A DNA stretch of 64,000 nt from Morella rubra. Its lineage: Eukaryota > Streptophyta > Magnoliopsida > Fagales > Myricaceae. The stretch covers positions 431,557 through 495,556 of the forward strand of contig CM025855.1 in NCBI GenBank assembly GCA_003952965.2. The letters run 5' to 3'. The notes under the pieces are model-generated. The model ran no database searches. It saw nothing but the letters and a program-made list of their open reading frames with translations, and was not told the origin of the DNA. Positions 9,127-22,173 of the stretch are shown piece by piece. Position numbers and translations under genes: made by a program. Position 1 is the stretch's first letter, and each line of letters begins with the position of its first letter.

Positions 9127-12100
9127 TCCAGCTAGTGGAGCGGCATTTGCTGCATTATTGCTGATTGTTCCATTTGCCAACCTAGAGTATGCATTCACCT
9201 GGTTTGAAAATGTAGCATTTACATGGTATAAACTCTTTTTTCTTTGGTGGAGCTCCGATGGGAACTTCTTGCAGCCTCAAGTACGATAGTTCAATTTTCC
9301 CAAAAGATAACACTAGTCCCTTAAACTCTATGATCTGAAAGGCTCAGATGGATTCATCTAAAAATAAAGTCTGTTTCAGGGGTTAATTGAGTAGTACAAC
9401 TCTGGTGCTAGTGACATCAGGACTGTGGTTGTCTATTTCCAAGTTGCTGGCTGATAAGATCTCTGAGGACTAATCAGCCAGGGATTTGTTAGCTTTTCCT
9501 TTCTGCCAAAAAGGAGTCATCTATCTGCATGAGCCACATTCTTATAGGCTCCAAGTCACCTTCTTCTAGTGTTCGCTGATCATTTTAACTTGAATTTCAT
9601 GTATGCAATAATTTCTCGAAACAGAGACATAAATGGTATCAATCTTGTTAATTATATCTAAAGACTAAACGTGAGAAAGGTTAGAGCCACTGGCTACATT
9701 TGAGAGCCGGGGGAGAAAAGAGATCAGGGTCTGAGTAGGCCCATTTTTTCCGGGTTTAGGGTGGAAGAAGATCTGGCTACAATGGGCTAAGCCCAGTTGA
9801 GACTGGGGGTCCAATAATTGGGCCTTTCAATGTCGTTTCACTTGGGGCCTTGTTAGACAAGCCTTGGTCCATGAGAACTCTTGCTGCAGAGTCGGCACTA
9901 TGGGTGTTAACGCCTACCCCTTCAGAAATAGGCTATTAGCTAATGAGGAAAAAGCGGAAATGTTTTTAAGCGAAAATTATCAATTATTAGTATTTTGGCT
10001 GAAAATATTTTAAAATTAAAATTTTTTGGTGTTTAATTCGTACTGAAAATATTTGTATAAAAAATTAAAAAAACTTAACAAAATATTTATTTATGTTAGT
10101 TTTCTACCAAATTTTAAATAAAAAATAAAAATAATAGAATCTTTCATCGTTTTGAGGAGTAATACCTTTAAATTTTATGATTTAATTCGTAATATTTTTA
10201 ATGCGGACAAATTCTTGGAGGTGGTGAGCACTCAATTCACAGAGGAGCTAGGGGGTGCTCGCTAAAAAAATAGATAATTGACAAGATTTTGGGTTGGAAA
10301 AAAAAGTGAAAAAGAAAATTGAGAAGGAAAGGAATGACAAGTTGAAAAATATAAATTTTACCAGCAATGAAATTATTTTACGCCACATAAACCTAAATTT
10401 TGTGTCGATTAATATGCTATTTTTCGTTAACTACACAATTTTTCTCCCTTACGCTCGTGTTTGAAAATATTTTTGAGTAACAAACACAGTTAAGGAATAA
10501 AAATAAGGATTATATTTTATAAGTTATTTAAATTATAAAAAAAATTATCCAAATGGTCCTGTAATTTTTCTTTGTTAGAAATTAGTCTTTGTAATTCTAA
10601 CTTTAACAATTTGGTCTATTTTATCCCTAATACAATACACAGATTCCTCTGTCCACAATTCACATAATATGCTGACGTATTAGTATTGTTTAAGTGTTTA
10701 AAAATGGTTAATAGTCTCGAGAGTTGAGGATAGAGGACCTTTACATCATGTTAATAATCACAAAGTTGAAACCACAATTCTCTGTCGTAAATTCTCCCAT
10801 AATAATCACATTACCAAATTTTCACCCTAAATTTTCTGTCAACAGAGCAAGTCTGCGTCTGACTAACAAAAATTGCACACATCGGTTCCCAAAGCAAAAA
10901 AAGTGGGGAGACAAGATGACCAACATGGGCCCAAGCTCCACTTAATTTGTCGGCCTACATGTTTTTTGGGCGGTGGTGAAAATCCGCTGTCTAAGCTCTT
11001 GTAGACCCCACATTCATGTATTCGAGAATACATATAAAATAATTTTTCAGAGGACCAATTTCGCAAAAAGCCACGTACGTCGCAAGATCATCCTTATATT
11101 TTGAAAATCCAGTTTGAGGAAAAAAAAATTTCCCCAACGAATGCAAAATTTTCAAATAGCAGAAAGAAAAAAAATATAAAAAAAGTCGCCGGCCTCAAGC
11201 CTATAGATACGGTAACAGACAAATAAATATTGAAATTTTTTCCAAGGTAGGTATTGTGTAATGATATCGAGTTATATCACGTTTCTAATAAAAAAATTCC
11301 GTCTGCGCTAAAAAGTCTAACAATAATTCGAGCACTTGTTTTTGGGAAATTATATATTTTCTCAATAATTGGCTGCTGACTCTTTCAAAGAACATGACCG
11401 AGTATATTGGACGGTCCACGTTGCCATCTTATATAATGCAAATCTTTCGGTTGATATCAATTTAAACCCGAGGATAAGTTTACTATAAAAAGTGCATTTC
11501 GATGTCGGCAGCAGTTAGCTAAAAAGGTGCCTTTCGTATTCTGAACTTTTCTATAGATAAAATAAAGGGACGCATAATCAAGGTTTGACAGGTATTGGAT
11601 TAAAACAGAATCCAAAACTCCACTCAACTGACATAAAAGAGAAGTGCATGATGATGCACTAACGATGCTGAGTTTTGCGTTAGGGGGGAAAGTTGGAGGA
11701 CCCCAAATGGATCTGCAGTGCCGATGCCATGAGTAGTACTAGTAGTTCACACGTAGCCTAGCTTTGATCTAAACAAAAATGCTGGTAGGTTCGTACGAAT
11801 GCCCCACCACGAGGGGGGTTGAGTGACTTGATTCAACCCCACGAAACGCTTCTTTTGGGGTTGACCTGTGGGACATCTCTTAGACCATAGAGCAGATAAA
11901 CAAATTGGATACCAAGTGTTTGTGTAAAAGCTATACTGCTTTCTGGATTATAATCTCTATTCTCTAGTAGGAGCATGTGGCCCAATAGCATGCTGTTTTC
12001 ATTCTTTCCTTTCTTTTCAGCGTGCAAACCTAACCCCCCACATCTACATTCCACCGTTGCTTTCACACAATTTTGTTGACGATGGAGAATACATAACAGG

Positions 12101-13354
12101 GAAGTTAGGCAAAGTGATAGTGATCAACTCGACTGGGGTAGGCCAATACGGGACGGCCTGTCAGTCACATTTGGACACGTTTAAGGTAGCACTAGTGCAA
12201 ATATTCGAAGCTTTTCCACCCATGAGAGAATCCCACCTTCTACATCTTATCCGAACGCCATGTATGACCACAGCCCACTCTTGCAAAATCCAGGCTTTGT
12301 GAACTTATCTATCTTTTTTTTATCTACGCCTTTGTGAACTTATCTATCGGTAATAGAAAACGAAGCATATGGCAAGGCCAGCAATAATATTAAGGATTTA
12401 ACCCCTTTACGTGTCTTTTCTTATCAACATGTCAATCTCTTCAAAAGGGTAAACGAATTTAGTGAAAATGATGTAATAACTGTACAAAATTTGGCCCAGT
12501 CCCTCAATTTTCCCCCTTCGTGTTGCAAAAGCTTTAAGAGAAAACTGTGGTAGCCTCTATCATGATACATTGCGCCCTTGGAACTTGGAAGATGCAGGAC
12601 CTTTAGGATCTTACCGCTACATACATATAGACTCTTGGATTGGATGCTTAGTAAACAATTAGAAAAGATAAAATAAAAAATAAACCTCAAATCCTTCCCA
12701 ATTTCCCTGCATAAAAGTATACGCATTAAAAGGGTCAATGCTGCGGAGGTACCAGTCAAAGTTTCCCAAAGTTGCAGGGAATGGATTAGATATATACATA
12801 CATCTCCTATCATATGAATATTTGCTGGACACTCTTGCCTTTCAGGTTATTTCAATTAGATACTTGTTTGGGTTTTTTTTTTCCAAAGCAAAAAAAAAAT
12901 ATAACATGCTGTACACGTGATAGTATCAGAAAGCAATAATTTAACAAAGCAAGTTTTTTTATTTTAACTGCTGATAACGATTTCCCCACAAAATTCAGTC
13001 ACCTCATTAACTGACATGCCATTTGGGGGCGTTGGTGCTAGGTGGAGAACTCTAATTATATTATTCAATGGAAAAAGAAAATTACAGCCTTTTGAGTTGT
13101 AAAGCTAGAAGCTCTCTTCAAGGTGCATTTTTTTTTTTTACAAGTACTGTATTTTCTGTTTGCATTCTGGGTTCCTTCCACTGGATATGGCACACTCACA
13201 CAAACACACGAGACAAGTGACAACGTAGTGAAAGCTTTCCATACTGTTTACTTCTTTTCCTAAATTTGTAAAACAGGAAGGGCCTCAAAACCATTGATAT
13301 ATTTTATCTCTCTGCTATCATCTACACTGATAACTGTGTTCCCAAAGGGGTTCG
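9127..13354. other. Gene-free AT-rich intergenic DNA
   Basis: No ORF resembles a known family. The longest, on the minus strand at 12424-12813, has composition like random translation and no motif. A short direct repeat, 'tgtgaacttatctatc', occurs at about 12299 and 12332. The part nearest 13354 should include the 3' UTR of the minus-strand carotenoid gene. Confidence 0.6.
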
Positions 13355-15027
13355 TCACGAACCCTTGTATGCAGATTTGACTCTCCTACTAATCTCCTTT
13401 TCCAACTCCTCCAGGCCTCCCACTTCTTCCAGTTCCTGCATAGCAGAGCACAACAGTTCAGTAAAACCTTTGGCACTGCAAGGAGAAAACTACATCAAAA
13501 TTCTCTCTGTGCCGCCCACCTTAGGTCCCAAAAACAGCCCATATGGCACACCGCTGAACTTGTCCGAGTGATGGAGCTAAGGCAAAACAGCAGAATCAAA
13601 CAAAAGATTGACTTCAGATTCTGTTTAATTAATTGGTAAAACCATGACGAAAGATTGATTTAAACCAAAATCTTTGGTATTACTGGTGAATATTTACCTG
13701 GTGGGCAGCAGCAACCCTTCTAAAATAGGGCACGTTGGCAATGGGACCCACTGGGAATCTTTTGTGAACCAGGCCATCATGGACAAACATGTACGCCATG
13801 CCAAAGACAGTAATTCCAAGACCCTGCTCAAAGTCAAAACGTCAATATGAAATATCAGCGGGGTCCTTTCCGTCAAAAAAAGAGAGAGAAGAAAGTTCAT
13901 TTGCTATCCCCAGTAATTAAGTATGATTTCTTTTCTTGGACGAACGCAAAGATATGATTAAACCGTTAATATGAGAGCAATAAAGTCAGATTAGAAAGAT
14001 TATGACCAACAGAGAAAGAGAAAGAGAGAGGGAGAGAGTCTTACGGCACCAAAACAAAGGCCAGGAACAAGGCCTTTGTGGAAGAAACCATAGGAGAGGA
14101 GAGCAATTGCGGGGCCTGCATTGATTATGGCAAAAACATCGTTGAGCTCGAAAGGACCTTCTCTTGGTCGATGGTGGGACTGCAAATAGCCAACAACCAA
14201 ACAAAAACAAAAGGAAAAAGAAAATGCTTAGGATTCTCTTTACACTTCTCTCAGATTCACACTTTGGCAAAACTGATTACAAGGAGAGGGGAAAATAGAG
14301 ATATTGAAAACAAACCTCATGCATATGCCACAAGGAAGCGTGCCACAGAGCCTTGTGAGCCCATCTTGCCCAAAACTCCATACCCACCTAAAGATCAAAA
14401 TTACCCACCTCAATTCAGCACCAAAATCTCCCAAAAACTGCAACTTTTGAGTTACAAGTTCCCCAGAAAGGGACAATAAAAGGGTACTTACTGCAGCACC
14501 AACAGAGAGAGCAAATGTGCCAAACATTTCAGAAAGAGGCACCTCCCCACCCTATACAAAACGAAAAACCAATTTAAAGCACATAACTCACATACATAAA
14601 TAATCCTTCGAGAGAGAGAGAGGAACAGACAGAGAGGCAGAGAACGCACCTCCATTTGCCAAGAAAATCTGTAATAAACAGCCATGACAGCCATGGAAGT
14701 GATACCAAAGGTAGACATAACAGCCGCTACCAGATAAGTGAACCTCTCCGATCTTTTCCTGGACAACTTCTCCGCCACACGTTCTGATGGGATCTGGTTG
14801 TTCATATCATCAAAACCTTCGTTTTTCAGAATCCCCGACTGCCTATTTCGTTTTTCGTCCTCCATGATCACGCAGACAGTGAAGCATGTTTTTCTTCGGG
14901 TTTTATGGATGGTGCCGTGGCGGAAAACTAAGGGAGCGAAAACGGGAGGGGGTTTATGGAGAATCTGGGAGTGCTGGTGGAGACGGAAGAGTTTGGGCGT
15001 CGCGGTGGCAAAGAGTCCGACCGCCAT
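13355..15027 (-). CDS. BCH: Beta-carotene 3-hydroxylase (non-heme di-iron), chloroplast, 302 aa
   Basis: The enzyme hydroxylates the beta rings of beta-carotene, giving beta-cryptoxanthin and zeaxanthin, in plastid membranes. Seven exons join in frame: 15027-14650, 14551-14492, 14387-14316, 14179-14045, 13823-13698, 13576-13520 and 13435-13355. Residues 1-50 are basic and Ser/Thr-bearing, as in a plastid transit peptide. A hydrophobic segment follows at about 98-117 (YLVAAVMSTFGITSMAVMAV). The histidine clusters of the family are all present: H157-x4-H162, H167/H169/H172/H173 (WHMHESHHRPREGPFE), H230-x4-H235 and H256/H259/H260 (AHQLHHSDKFSGVPYG). The length matches plant BCH proteins (about 300-310). 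The start was chosen as the first Met ahead of the transit-like region. I see no defects. Confidence 0.95.
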
Positions 15028-16560
15028 GGAGCACTAGGGCTGATCTTGAGATAGAGAGTTCAAACAAAAGCTAAGAGAGAGAGAGAGAGACAGGGACTGG
15101 GAGCAAGCTGCGTATGCGTGTAAGGTGGTGCGGACTGCTGTGGACAGTGGACTGGTGGCGTTCTCACCGACGAGTGAAGGGTTAAATGCACGAAGACCAC
15201 ATCTTTCTCTACTTTATAAGCACGTCGTCCTTTATAAAGTATTACTCGTATGTATGGAAATGATTTGAAACAAATAGCATCGTTCTTTCCTATATTTGCA
15301 TTATTGCCATGCCCCAAATTTCGTACCCTTTTTATATTGCACGCCCCAAAAGGGGATTAATTTAGAGTTTTTCTATGCTAAAATAAGATTAATTATTAAC
15401 ACTAGCTATGTCCCTCTAACATATATATATCGAATTTTTATATTTAAAAGACAAAAAGTGGTCTACAATCTTTCCTTTCATTATGATTTTTCTTAAAACT
15501 ATGCAAAAGTTATTAAATATTTTTAGAACTAATTATTTTGTAAAGTATTTTACATCATAGTTATTAATTGAAGTTAATATTATTGAGTTTACTAGGTTGA
15601 CATTCATCACTATTAGAAATACATACTTCCATGTTAAAACATTTGATGCCAAAGTGCAAAGACAAAATCTACAATTTGTTATTTTGAATGGAACAGAGAT
15701 CTTGATCCCTTTATATTGAAATTTTTTAAATAACTAACTTTATGGAATTAAAAATAAAACTCATTAATTTAATTTCTTTTAGATATATATTACTTAAACT
15801 TCCTAATCGAAATATGTGTAATGTTTAGAAGTATTTATAAAATAAACTTAAACTTTTGAAACATTTTCTAAAAGTAATAACCCTTATACTTGTAAAGGTC
15901 TTTTATGGACCACAACATTTTTTAATTTGAATTGAACTTTAGAGTCTCAATTAAATAAATTTATTATTAATATATTTTTAATTATACTATACAATTCAAG
16001 CGAATAATTAAAAAAGGTATGCTCAGTATCAAATTTATAATGAATCCATTTTCAATTGGACCAAATTCAAACTTTAATTGCCATCTATAATTTTTTATGT
16101 GCCAAACGCTTGAATAGTAATCCTCATATTTAGCGGGTATTAAAAATTTAATTGCTTAGGTCACAGTACTAGAGAATCATTATAGATCACGATTTGAATT
16201 ATTCTGATATTTGCGTATTTTTCTAAGGAATCGAGGGTGAATATCGGGGCAAGTGGAGGTTGATGTGTGGACAAGAAACAGCGACACATGTCAGGGTTGG
16301 GTGTAAAGAATATGAGGCTGATGGGCCGCCGCAGGATTGCGAAGGGAGACGATAGCGAATCACATCGAAGATTGCAGAAACGACAGCATCTCCCCCGCTT
16401 TGGATTTTACCTACAAATTACTTGCAGTTGCGAAGTGCCACGTCGTTTCAAGTTTATTCTCCAGCGAGCTACCAGGTGCCTTTTTGAATATGTGATTATA
16501 ATTTATTGTTATTTTAGCTTAGAAAAAAAAAGAAAAAGTAGAGGGATTGGCCCAAACCCT
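15028..16560. other. Upstream region of the carotene hydroxylase gene and AT-rich DNA
   Basis: A GA/CT-rich tract at about 15075-15092 lies in the likely 5' leader of the minus-strand gene. From about 15350 to 16200 the DNA is strongly AT-rich. No gene is recognised. Confidence 0.55.
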
Positions 16561-17092
16561 TTGGAATCGTGAAGTGGACACGTGTCATGTCTTAAACCGT
16601 CCACGTTGTCACATGGCAACTTTCTGGGGCAGCACTGTTTGACCCGGGCATTTTATTGGACAGGTACCAAGTGTACCAGGTTTCATGCGGGCAATTATTA
16701 AGGTCAACAAGTTCTTTGCTTTTTATTCCGTTCCACGAGCGTCAATTTGTGCTAAAATATCTAGTGATTCATTGAACTTCATAACTTGGCTGCTATGGGA
16801 AATATGGGCATATCAGACCGATAGTATTCTCAAGGATCCCAGCTCCACTTGTTATTTAAAGACCTTAATATATGCGCTTTACCTTAAATGTCTGCAGGAG
16901 TCGACGCCATCGAAGATCACTCAGGACAATCCGATGGGAAGCATGTCCCACATGATCCGCTCTTGATTTTCGATCGCGCGGATTCTTCTCTTGAATCTTT
17001 GTATATCAAACTCCGGAACACAGCCCACAAATGAGGCACAGCTTAACATAGCCCCATGCCAGTAGTTCAGGACTTTCGTACAGGGTCAAGCT
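16561..17092. repeat. Direct repeat copy A (shortened version of 17285-17997)
   Basis: This stretch matches 17285-17997 almost perfectly, but about nine short blocks (roughly 6-40 bp) present in the longer copy are missing. Examples are the T-rich run after 'aggtacca', a G-run after 'gtgct', and 'ccggcc' after 'gaagcat'. Between the gaps the two copies appear identical. No gene is encoded. See the finding on a possible assembly artefact. Confidence 0.8.
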
Positions 17093-17132
17093 AGCGTCCG
17101 TGGCAGGGACTTGTTGGTCCTCCAACTATGGG

Positions 17133-17284
17133 CCTCTACCATTTGTCTTGTTTTGAGTGTAGCAGGTTTCAGCGGGCAATGTGTCAACAAGTTCTTTGCT
17201 TTTCCGGGACGCCGGAGCAACCAAATAGCATCCCTGTGTTCATATTAGCTTGTGCTGACGTGACTATTGTTATCTAGTGATTCA
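17133..17284. repeat. Direct repeat copy C (short, heavily gapped)
   Basis: This is a third, noisier version of part of 17378-17585. It shares in order 'accatttgtcttgtttt', 'caacaagttctttgctttt', 'acgccgga', 'caaccaaatagcatcc' and 'ttgtgctgacg', with many small deletions between them. It lies directly between copies A and B. Confidence 0.7.
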
Positions 17285-17997
17285 TCGTGAAGTGGACACG
17301 TGTCATGTCTTAAACCGTCCACGTTGTCACATGGCAACTTTCTGGGGCAGCACTGTTTGACCCGGGCATTAGGGGAACAATTATGGGCGTGGACAGGTAC
17401 CATTTGTCTTGTTTTTTTTAGTGTACCAGGTTTCATGCGGGCAATTATTAAGGTCAACAAGTTCTTTGCTTTTCCGAGGGACGCCGGAGACAACCAAATA
17501 GCATCCTTTTCTCGCCGTGTTCCGTTCCACGAGCGTCAATTTGTGCTGACGCGGGGGGGAGGAAAATATCTAGTGATTCATTGAACTTCATAACTTGGCT
17601 GCTATGGGAAATATGGGCAGTTTTTGGCGGCTTATCAGACCGATAGTATTCTCAAGGATCCCAGCTCCACTTGTTATTTAAAGTTTAAATATTTCTCTAT
17701 TTTTTTACCTTAATATATGCGCTTTACCAATAAGAAAAATTAATTTATTTTCCTGTGTGCTTCCGTAATGTCTGCAGGAGTCGACGCCATCGAAGATCAC
17801 TCAGGACAATCCGATGGGAAGCATCCGGCCGTCCCACATGATCCGCTCTTGATTTTCGATCGCGCGGATTCTTCTCTTGAATCTTTGTATATCAAACTCC
17901 GTAAATACATTCTCTGAACACAGCCCACAAATGAGGCACAGCTTAACATAGCCCCATGCCAGTAGTTCAGGACTTTCGTACAGGGTCAAGCTAGCAA
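17285..17997. repeat. Direct repeat copy B (longest version)
   Basis: This is the longest of three direct copies. It contains a CACGTG-type motif (ggacacgtgtc) near its start and no coding region I recognise. The same bases occur at 16561-17092 with clean gaps. Confidence 0.8.
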
Positions 17998-19234
17998 TTT
18001 ATATAATTAGTCTCCTCTAGAAAGAGGGTGACGAATTGAAGCACGCTTTTCACAAGCTATTTGTGACTCTGCGACTCCTAATGTTATCCCATGAGCTTCG
18101 GCCTAACAAGTGTTCCTAAACTTAGAAGGCCGTGTACGTGCGGTTTTAATTTGAGCGAGATCGCGCAAAGTATGGGCAGAAGATGAGTGATCATGTGCTG
18201 GTAGATATATTATATATATAGTTAATCAACCATGCTTTGAACTGAATTTTTTCCCGTCATGGAGAAGTCATGTGAGCCCATATTAATGGAGAGTTGGAGA
18301 GGAGGAAGGAAACCTATGATATTCGAGTCATCCAGGACTTATATATCCTGAAAATTAACAAAATTAGGAGATTTCCAAGACAAAAAAGAAGCAAAACGAT
18401 AATCTATCATGCATACAACTACCAACACATCTTCATCATCATGTAAACCGATCGATTAATTATAAAATTTGTGCTGAACAAGAATGATCATGAGGCAACG
18501 ATAATGGAAATAATTAGATTCCACTACTTACAGATAGTTCCTCAGATAAGCTTAATTCTATGAACCTAATATAATTCTATTGCAAGTAAATTATTTTCCT
18601 TCTACCGGTATAAGAGGTACGTGCACTCATAATTGCATGTCTACCAGAAAGAGAAAAAAAAAAAAAATGTCAAATTAAACATTAATTTTCTTCATCAAGT
18701 TTCATGCATCATCATGCCCACCAACTCCGATCCAATATCCATTACTTGCAACATATATCTTTGCTCGTGGTAGAACACTTTTCCTCCACCTTTTACGTTA
18801 ATTGTCATATAATAATGTACCAAACACAGAAGTTATTAGATTGTGGAGTTTGGATTTCTTTTTGTTGATCCAAAAAAATAAGAACCAACATGACCACTAT
18901 ATTATACGTGGCCGCCCACTACCCATGCAAATGTGAGATAATCTCCTCAAATATGAACTGCATGCCAAAGGCAAAGAGATCATAAATGGACATGGACATT
19001 CCCCATACCGCGATTTCCTCGCACGGTATTAAGTTTACTTTACGTGGCCGCTATCTGGGGTATCTCTGAAACGTTCAACAAAGCAAATTAGTTAAATCTC
19101 CAGATCTCCACTGGCATAAATAGAAAACGCAGATTTCCATCCAATTATTGCGCTCACACATGCCTATATATCCCCTCTTGTCTGTACTGCCATGAAAACC
19201 AACCCTAAAGACAGCGATAATCTTCTCAGACCAG
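17998..19234. other. Upstream region of the polygalacturonase-like gene
   Basis: No gene was seen. The proximal part contains a TATA-like 'cctatatatcc' at about 19163-19172, some 65-70 bp upstream of the ATG at 19235, which suits a core promoter. Confidence 0.5.
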
Positions 19235-21474
19235 ATGGAGCCGTTTTTGAGATTCAGAACATTCCATGTAACACGTTGATAAACTATTCGTTTTGTTTTC
19301 TCTGCTTTTTGCTAGTATCAACGGTTTGAGGGATAGTGTGTGATTCGTTACTCAGTCGCACAAAACAGACTGTTTCTGCATTTTTATCATGTTGAGATGT
19401 TTCGGGTTTAGTGTAACGGTTTCCAGGTTTTAATTTGCTCATAAACTAATTATAAAATGGATCAATATTTTTGGGTAAAATACTTTAAATTGATATATTT
19501 GTTTTCGGTTTATCTGTAACTTTTACTTTGCTGATTGTCTTGTACAGAGGAATTTAGAACGGACATAATTCTTCTTTATTTGGTTTCGTACAGGTTACGC
19601 AGACGATCTCAGCGATCTTGGTATTAGGAATACTAACTACTTTACGAGTCGCTGAATGCGAGAACACTCAGATTTTGGACACCTTACAGTACAAGGCATT
19701 AACATGCCGAAAGCACACCGCGAGTTTGGCGGAATTTGGAGCGGTTGGTGATGGAAAAACATCAAACACCAAGGCCTTCAAAACTGCAATTGAGAGCCTG
19801 AGTAAGTTTGCAAATGATGGTGGGGCACAGCTTATCATTCCTCCTGGGAAATGGTTGACTGGGAGCTTTAATCTTACGAGCCATTTCACCCTTTTTCTTG
19901 ACAAGGATGCTGTCATTCTTGGATCTCAGGTACGACTTTCTACCACCATTTGGTCATATAATGTTGATCTTACCTTATAATTTTGTGCAATCTTTGGTTA
20001 TTATATATACAGATACAGTCCACTCGTCTAATTTCTTGAATTCTAGGTTTCTGATACTATTATTTGCCCTATACTTGAATGATAAAATGAACAGGAGGAG
20101 TCAGAATATCCAGTTTTTGCACCACTGCCTTCCTATGGAACAGGAAGGGATGGAACTGGTGCACGGTTCAGCAGTCTTATATTTGGCACCAATCTCACCG
20201 ACGTCGTAATCACTGGTAATTATAGATCAATTGGATCCCTCACTTTTCGGTAATTAATAACATTTTGGCTGGACTATATATATATATGCTTAAGGGCGCT
20301 CCATATGAAATGTATTATTAGGTCAGAATGGCAAGATCGATGGCCAGGGCGAAATTTGGTGGGAGAAGTATCACAATGACCAGTTGAACAATCTCACTCG
20401 GCCATACATGATTGAGATTATGTACTCTAACCGAATCCAGATCTCTAATCTTACTCTCGTCAACTCTCCCACATGGTTTGTCCATCCGGTTTACAGCAGG
20501 TTTGGGCCTCTAATTCCTTTCATTTGATTTCTCTTTCATGCAAAAGATGAGTATATAAATATAGCACCTCTTACTCGTGTTTTTTGTGGCCGGTTCTGAT
20601 TTCAGTGACGTGATAATTCAAGGGTTGTCAATCCTTGCGCCTGTTGACTCTCCAAATACTGACGGGATAGACCCAGGTGTGCTTGCCCACTTGAACTAAA
20701 TGCTCTGATTAGTTAATTCTTTCGTGATTTAGCAGTTAATTCTTTCTCTACTCCGGCCTGTATTTTGCAGATTCATGTACGAACACTCGTATTGAGGACT
20801 GCTTCATAGTATCAGGGGATGACTGCATTGCTGTGAAAAGTGGTTGGGATCAGTATGGAATCAATTTTGGAATGCCCACAAAGCACCTAATCATCAGAAG
20901 GGTTACCTGCATTTCCCCTGACAGTGCTACCATTGCTCTAGGCAGTGAAATGTCTGGCGGAATCGAAGATGTTAGAGCTGAAGACATCACCGCCATTAAT
21001 ACGCAATCAGGTGTTAGAATCAAGACTGCCATCGGAAGAGGGGGTTTCGTGAAGGACATATATGCAAGAAGAATGAATTTCAAGACAATGAAGTATGTTT
21101 TCTGGATGACGAGCTCGTATAATAAACACCCTGACGATGGATACGATCCAAAAGCACTTCCAAAGATTGAAGGAATCAATTATAAGGACGTGGTGGCAGA
21201 GAATGTTACTTATTCAGCGCGACTTGAGGGGCTCGCTAGTGATCCTTTTACAGGAATATGCATTTCTAATGTCAATATTACCTTGACTGAGAAGCCAAAG
21301 GCATTACAATGGAATTGTTCTTCCATTGCGGGAGTAACAAGCAACGTGACACCAAAGGCATGCGATTTTTTGCCTGAGAAGGAAGCAGTTGAGTGTCCTT
21401 TTCCTGAGGATAAGCTGCCGATTGATGAGGTTCAGCTGGAGAATTGTACTGCTGCCGCTGCAGTTGAGCCGTGA
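19235..21474 (+). CDS. Polygalacturonase-like glycoside hydrolase family 28 protein, 480 aa
   Basis: GH28 enzymes hydrolyse pectic homogalacturonan or related polymers in the cell wall. Six exons join in frame: 19235-19267, 19594-19929, 20095-20215, 20322-20499, 20606-20676 and 20771-21474. The N-terminus (MEPFLRFRTFH, then VTQTISAILVLGILTTLRVA) is a likely signal peptide or anchor. The fold begins at EFGAVGDGKTSNTKAF. Catalytic motif I, SPNTDGIDPD, is at 238-247 and motif II, GDDCIAVKSG, at 262-271. The RIK motif is at 329-331. The GHG box of classical polygalacturonases is replaced by SPDSATIALGSEMSGG, as I recall for the large plant PG-like clade of unproven activity. The length is normal. 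The tiny first exon was chosen because it gives an in-frame Met and phase-0 splice. Substrate is uncertain. Confidence 0.9.
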
Positions 21475-22173
21475 GAGTGCATATATAATGTAACTTGACA
21501 TGTTGGTTGTCAAAAAGTTCTTAAAAAGGGACCAAATAACGTAGGGTTTGATAGTATTGTAGTTCCGTTCACCTATGCTCTGTATTCTCACGAGCAAGCT
21601 AGTGCAATGGAGCTGATAGAAATTGCTTTTTCTTTTACCTATTGTCTGTTTTTTATTTCTCGTTCTTCTCGTGATTTGCAACAGATACAGGCTCACTTTT
21701 TACATTGATATTTATCTTTTCTTGTGCTATGGAAATTGAATGGATTTTTTTTACAAGCCAATTAAGCAGTTTATACCATCCATGGTGCCTCAACTTCTCT
21801 GAATATCAAGTCATGCATACTCTGATGCCTACAGGCCCTACCTGGTATTCTGGCATTGTCAGAGTTGGAAATTTAGAACTTTCAGCTACTATATATGACA
21901 CTCTCATCTAAATAAACATCAACTTTATTGATTTAGATTTACTTTAATTACTGCAACCCTGTCTGTAAGAATGCCCTGACTCTCATAAGGAAGAGCCTGG
22001 AAAGCCTCCAAAGACAATCAACATTGGTGTAATGTACACTGGGTTTATGATAGTTTCAATAAAAAAATATCATGGGTAGTTTAAGCATTAGGATGGGGGA
22101 ATACGACAAGAAATTACATCTTAGCTACTATTTTATGGCATGAGTTAATTGAACTGTGGAGATATAATCTCTG
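21475..22173. other. Convergent intergenic region
   Basis: This holds the 3' regions of the plus-strand GH28 gene and the minus-strand kinase-like gene. No additional gene was seen. Confidence 0.6.

Noticed and set aside
9104-9289. 61-aa plus-strand ORF with hydrophobic stretches
   Set aside because: Begins inside the duplicated 3' flank of RRP42 copy 2 and has no counterpart in copy 1; likely chance.
12424-12813. 129-aa minus-strand ORF
   Set aside because: No motif, no family resemblance and no supporting splice or start context; consistent with chance in AT-rich DNA.
14078-14479. 133-aa plus-strand ORF
   Set aside because: Lies antisense across exons and introns of the beta-carotene hydroxylase gene.
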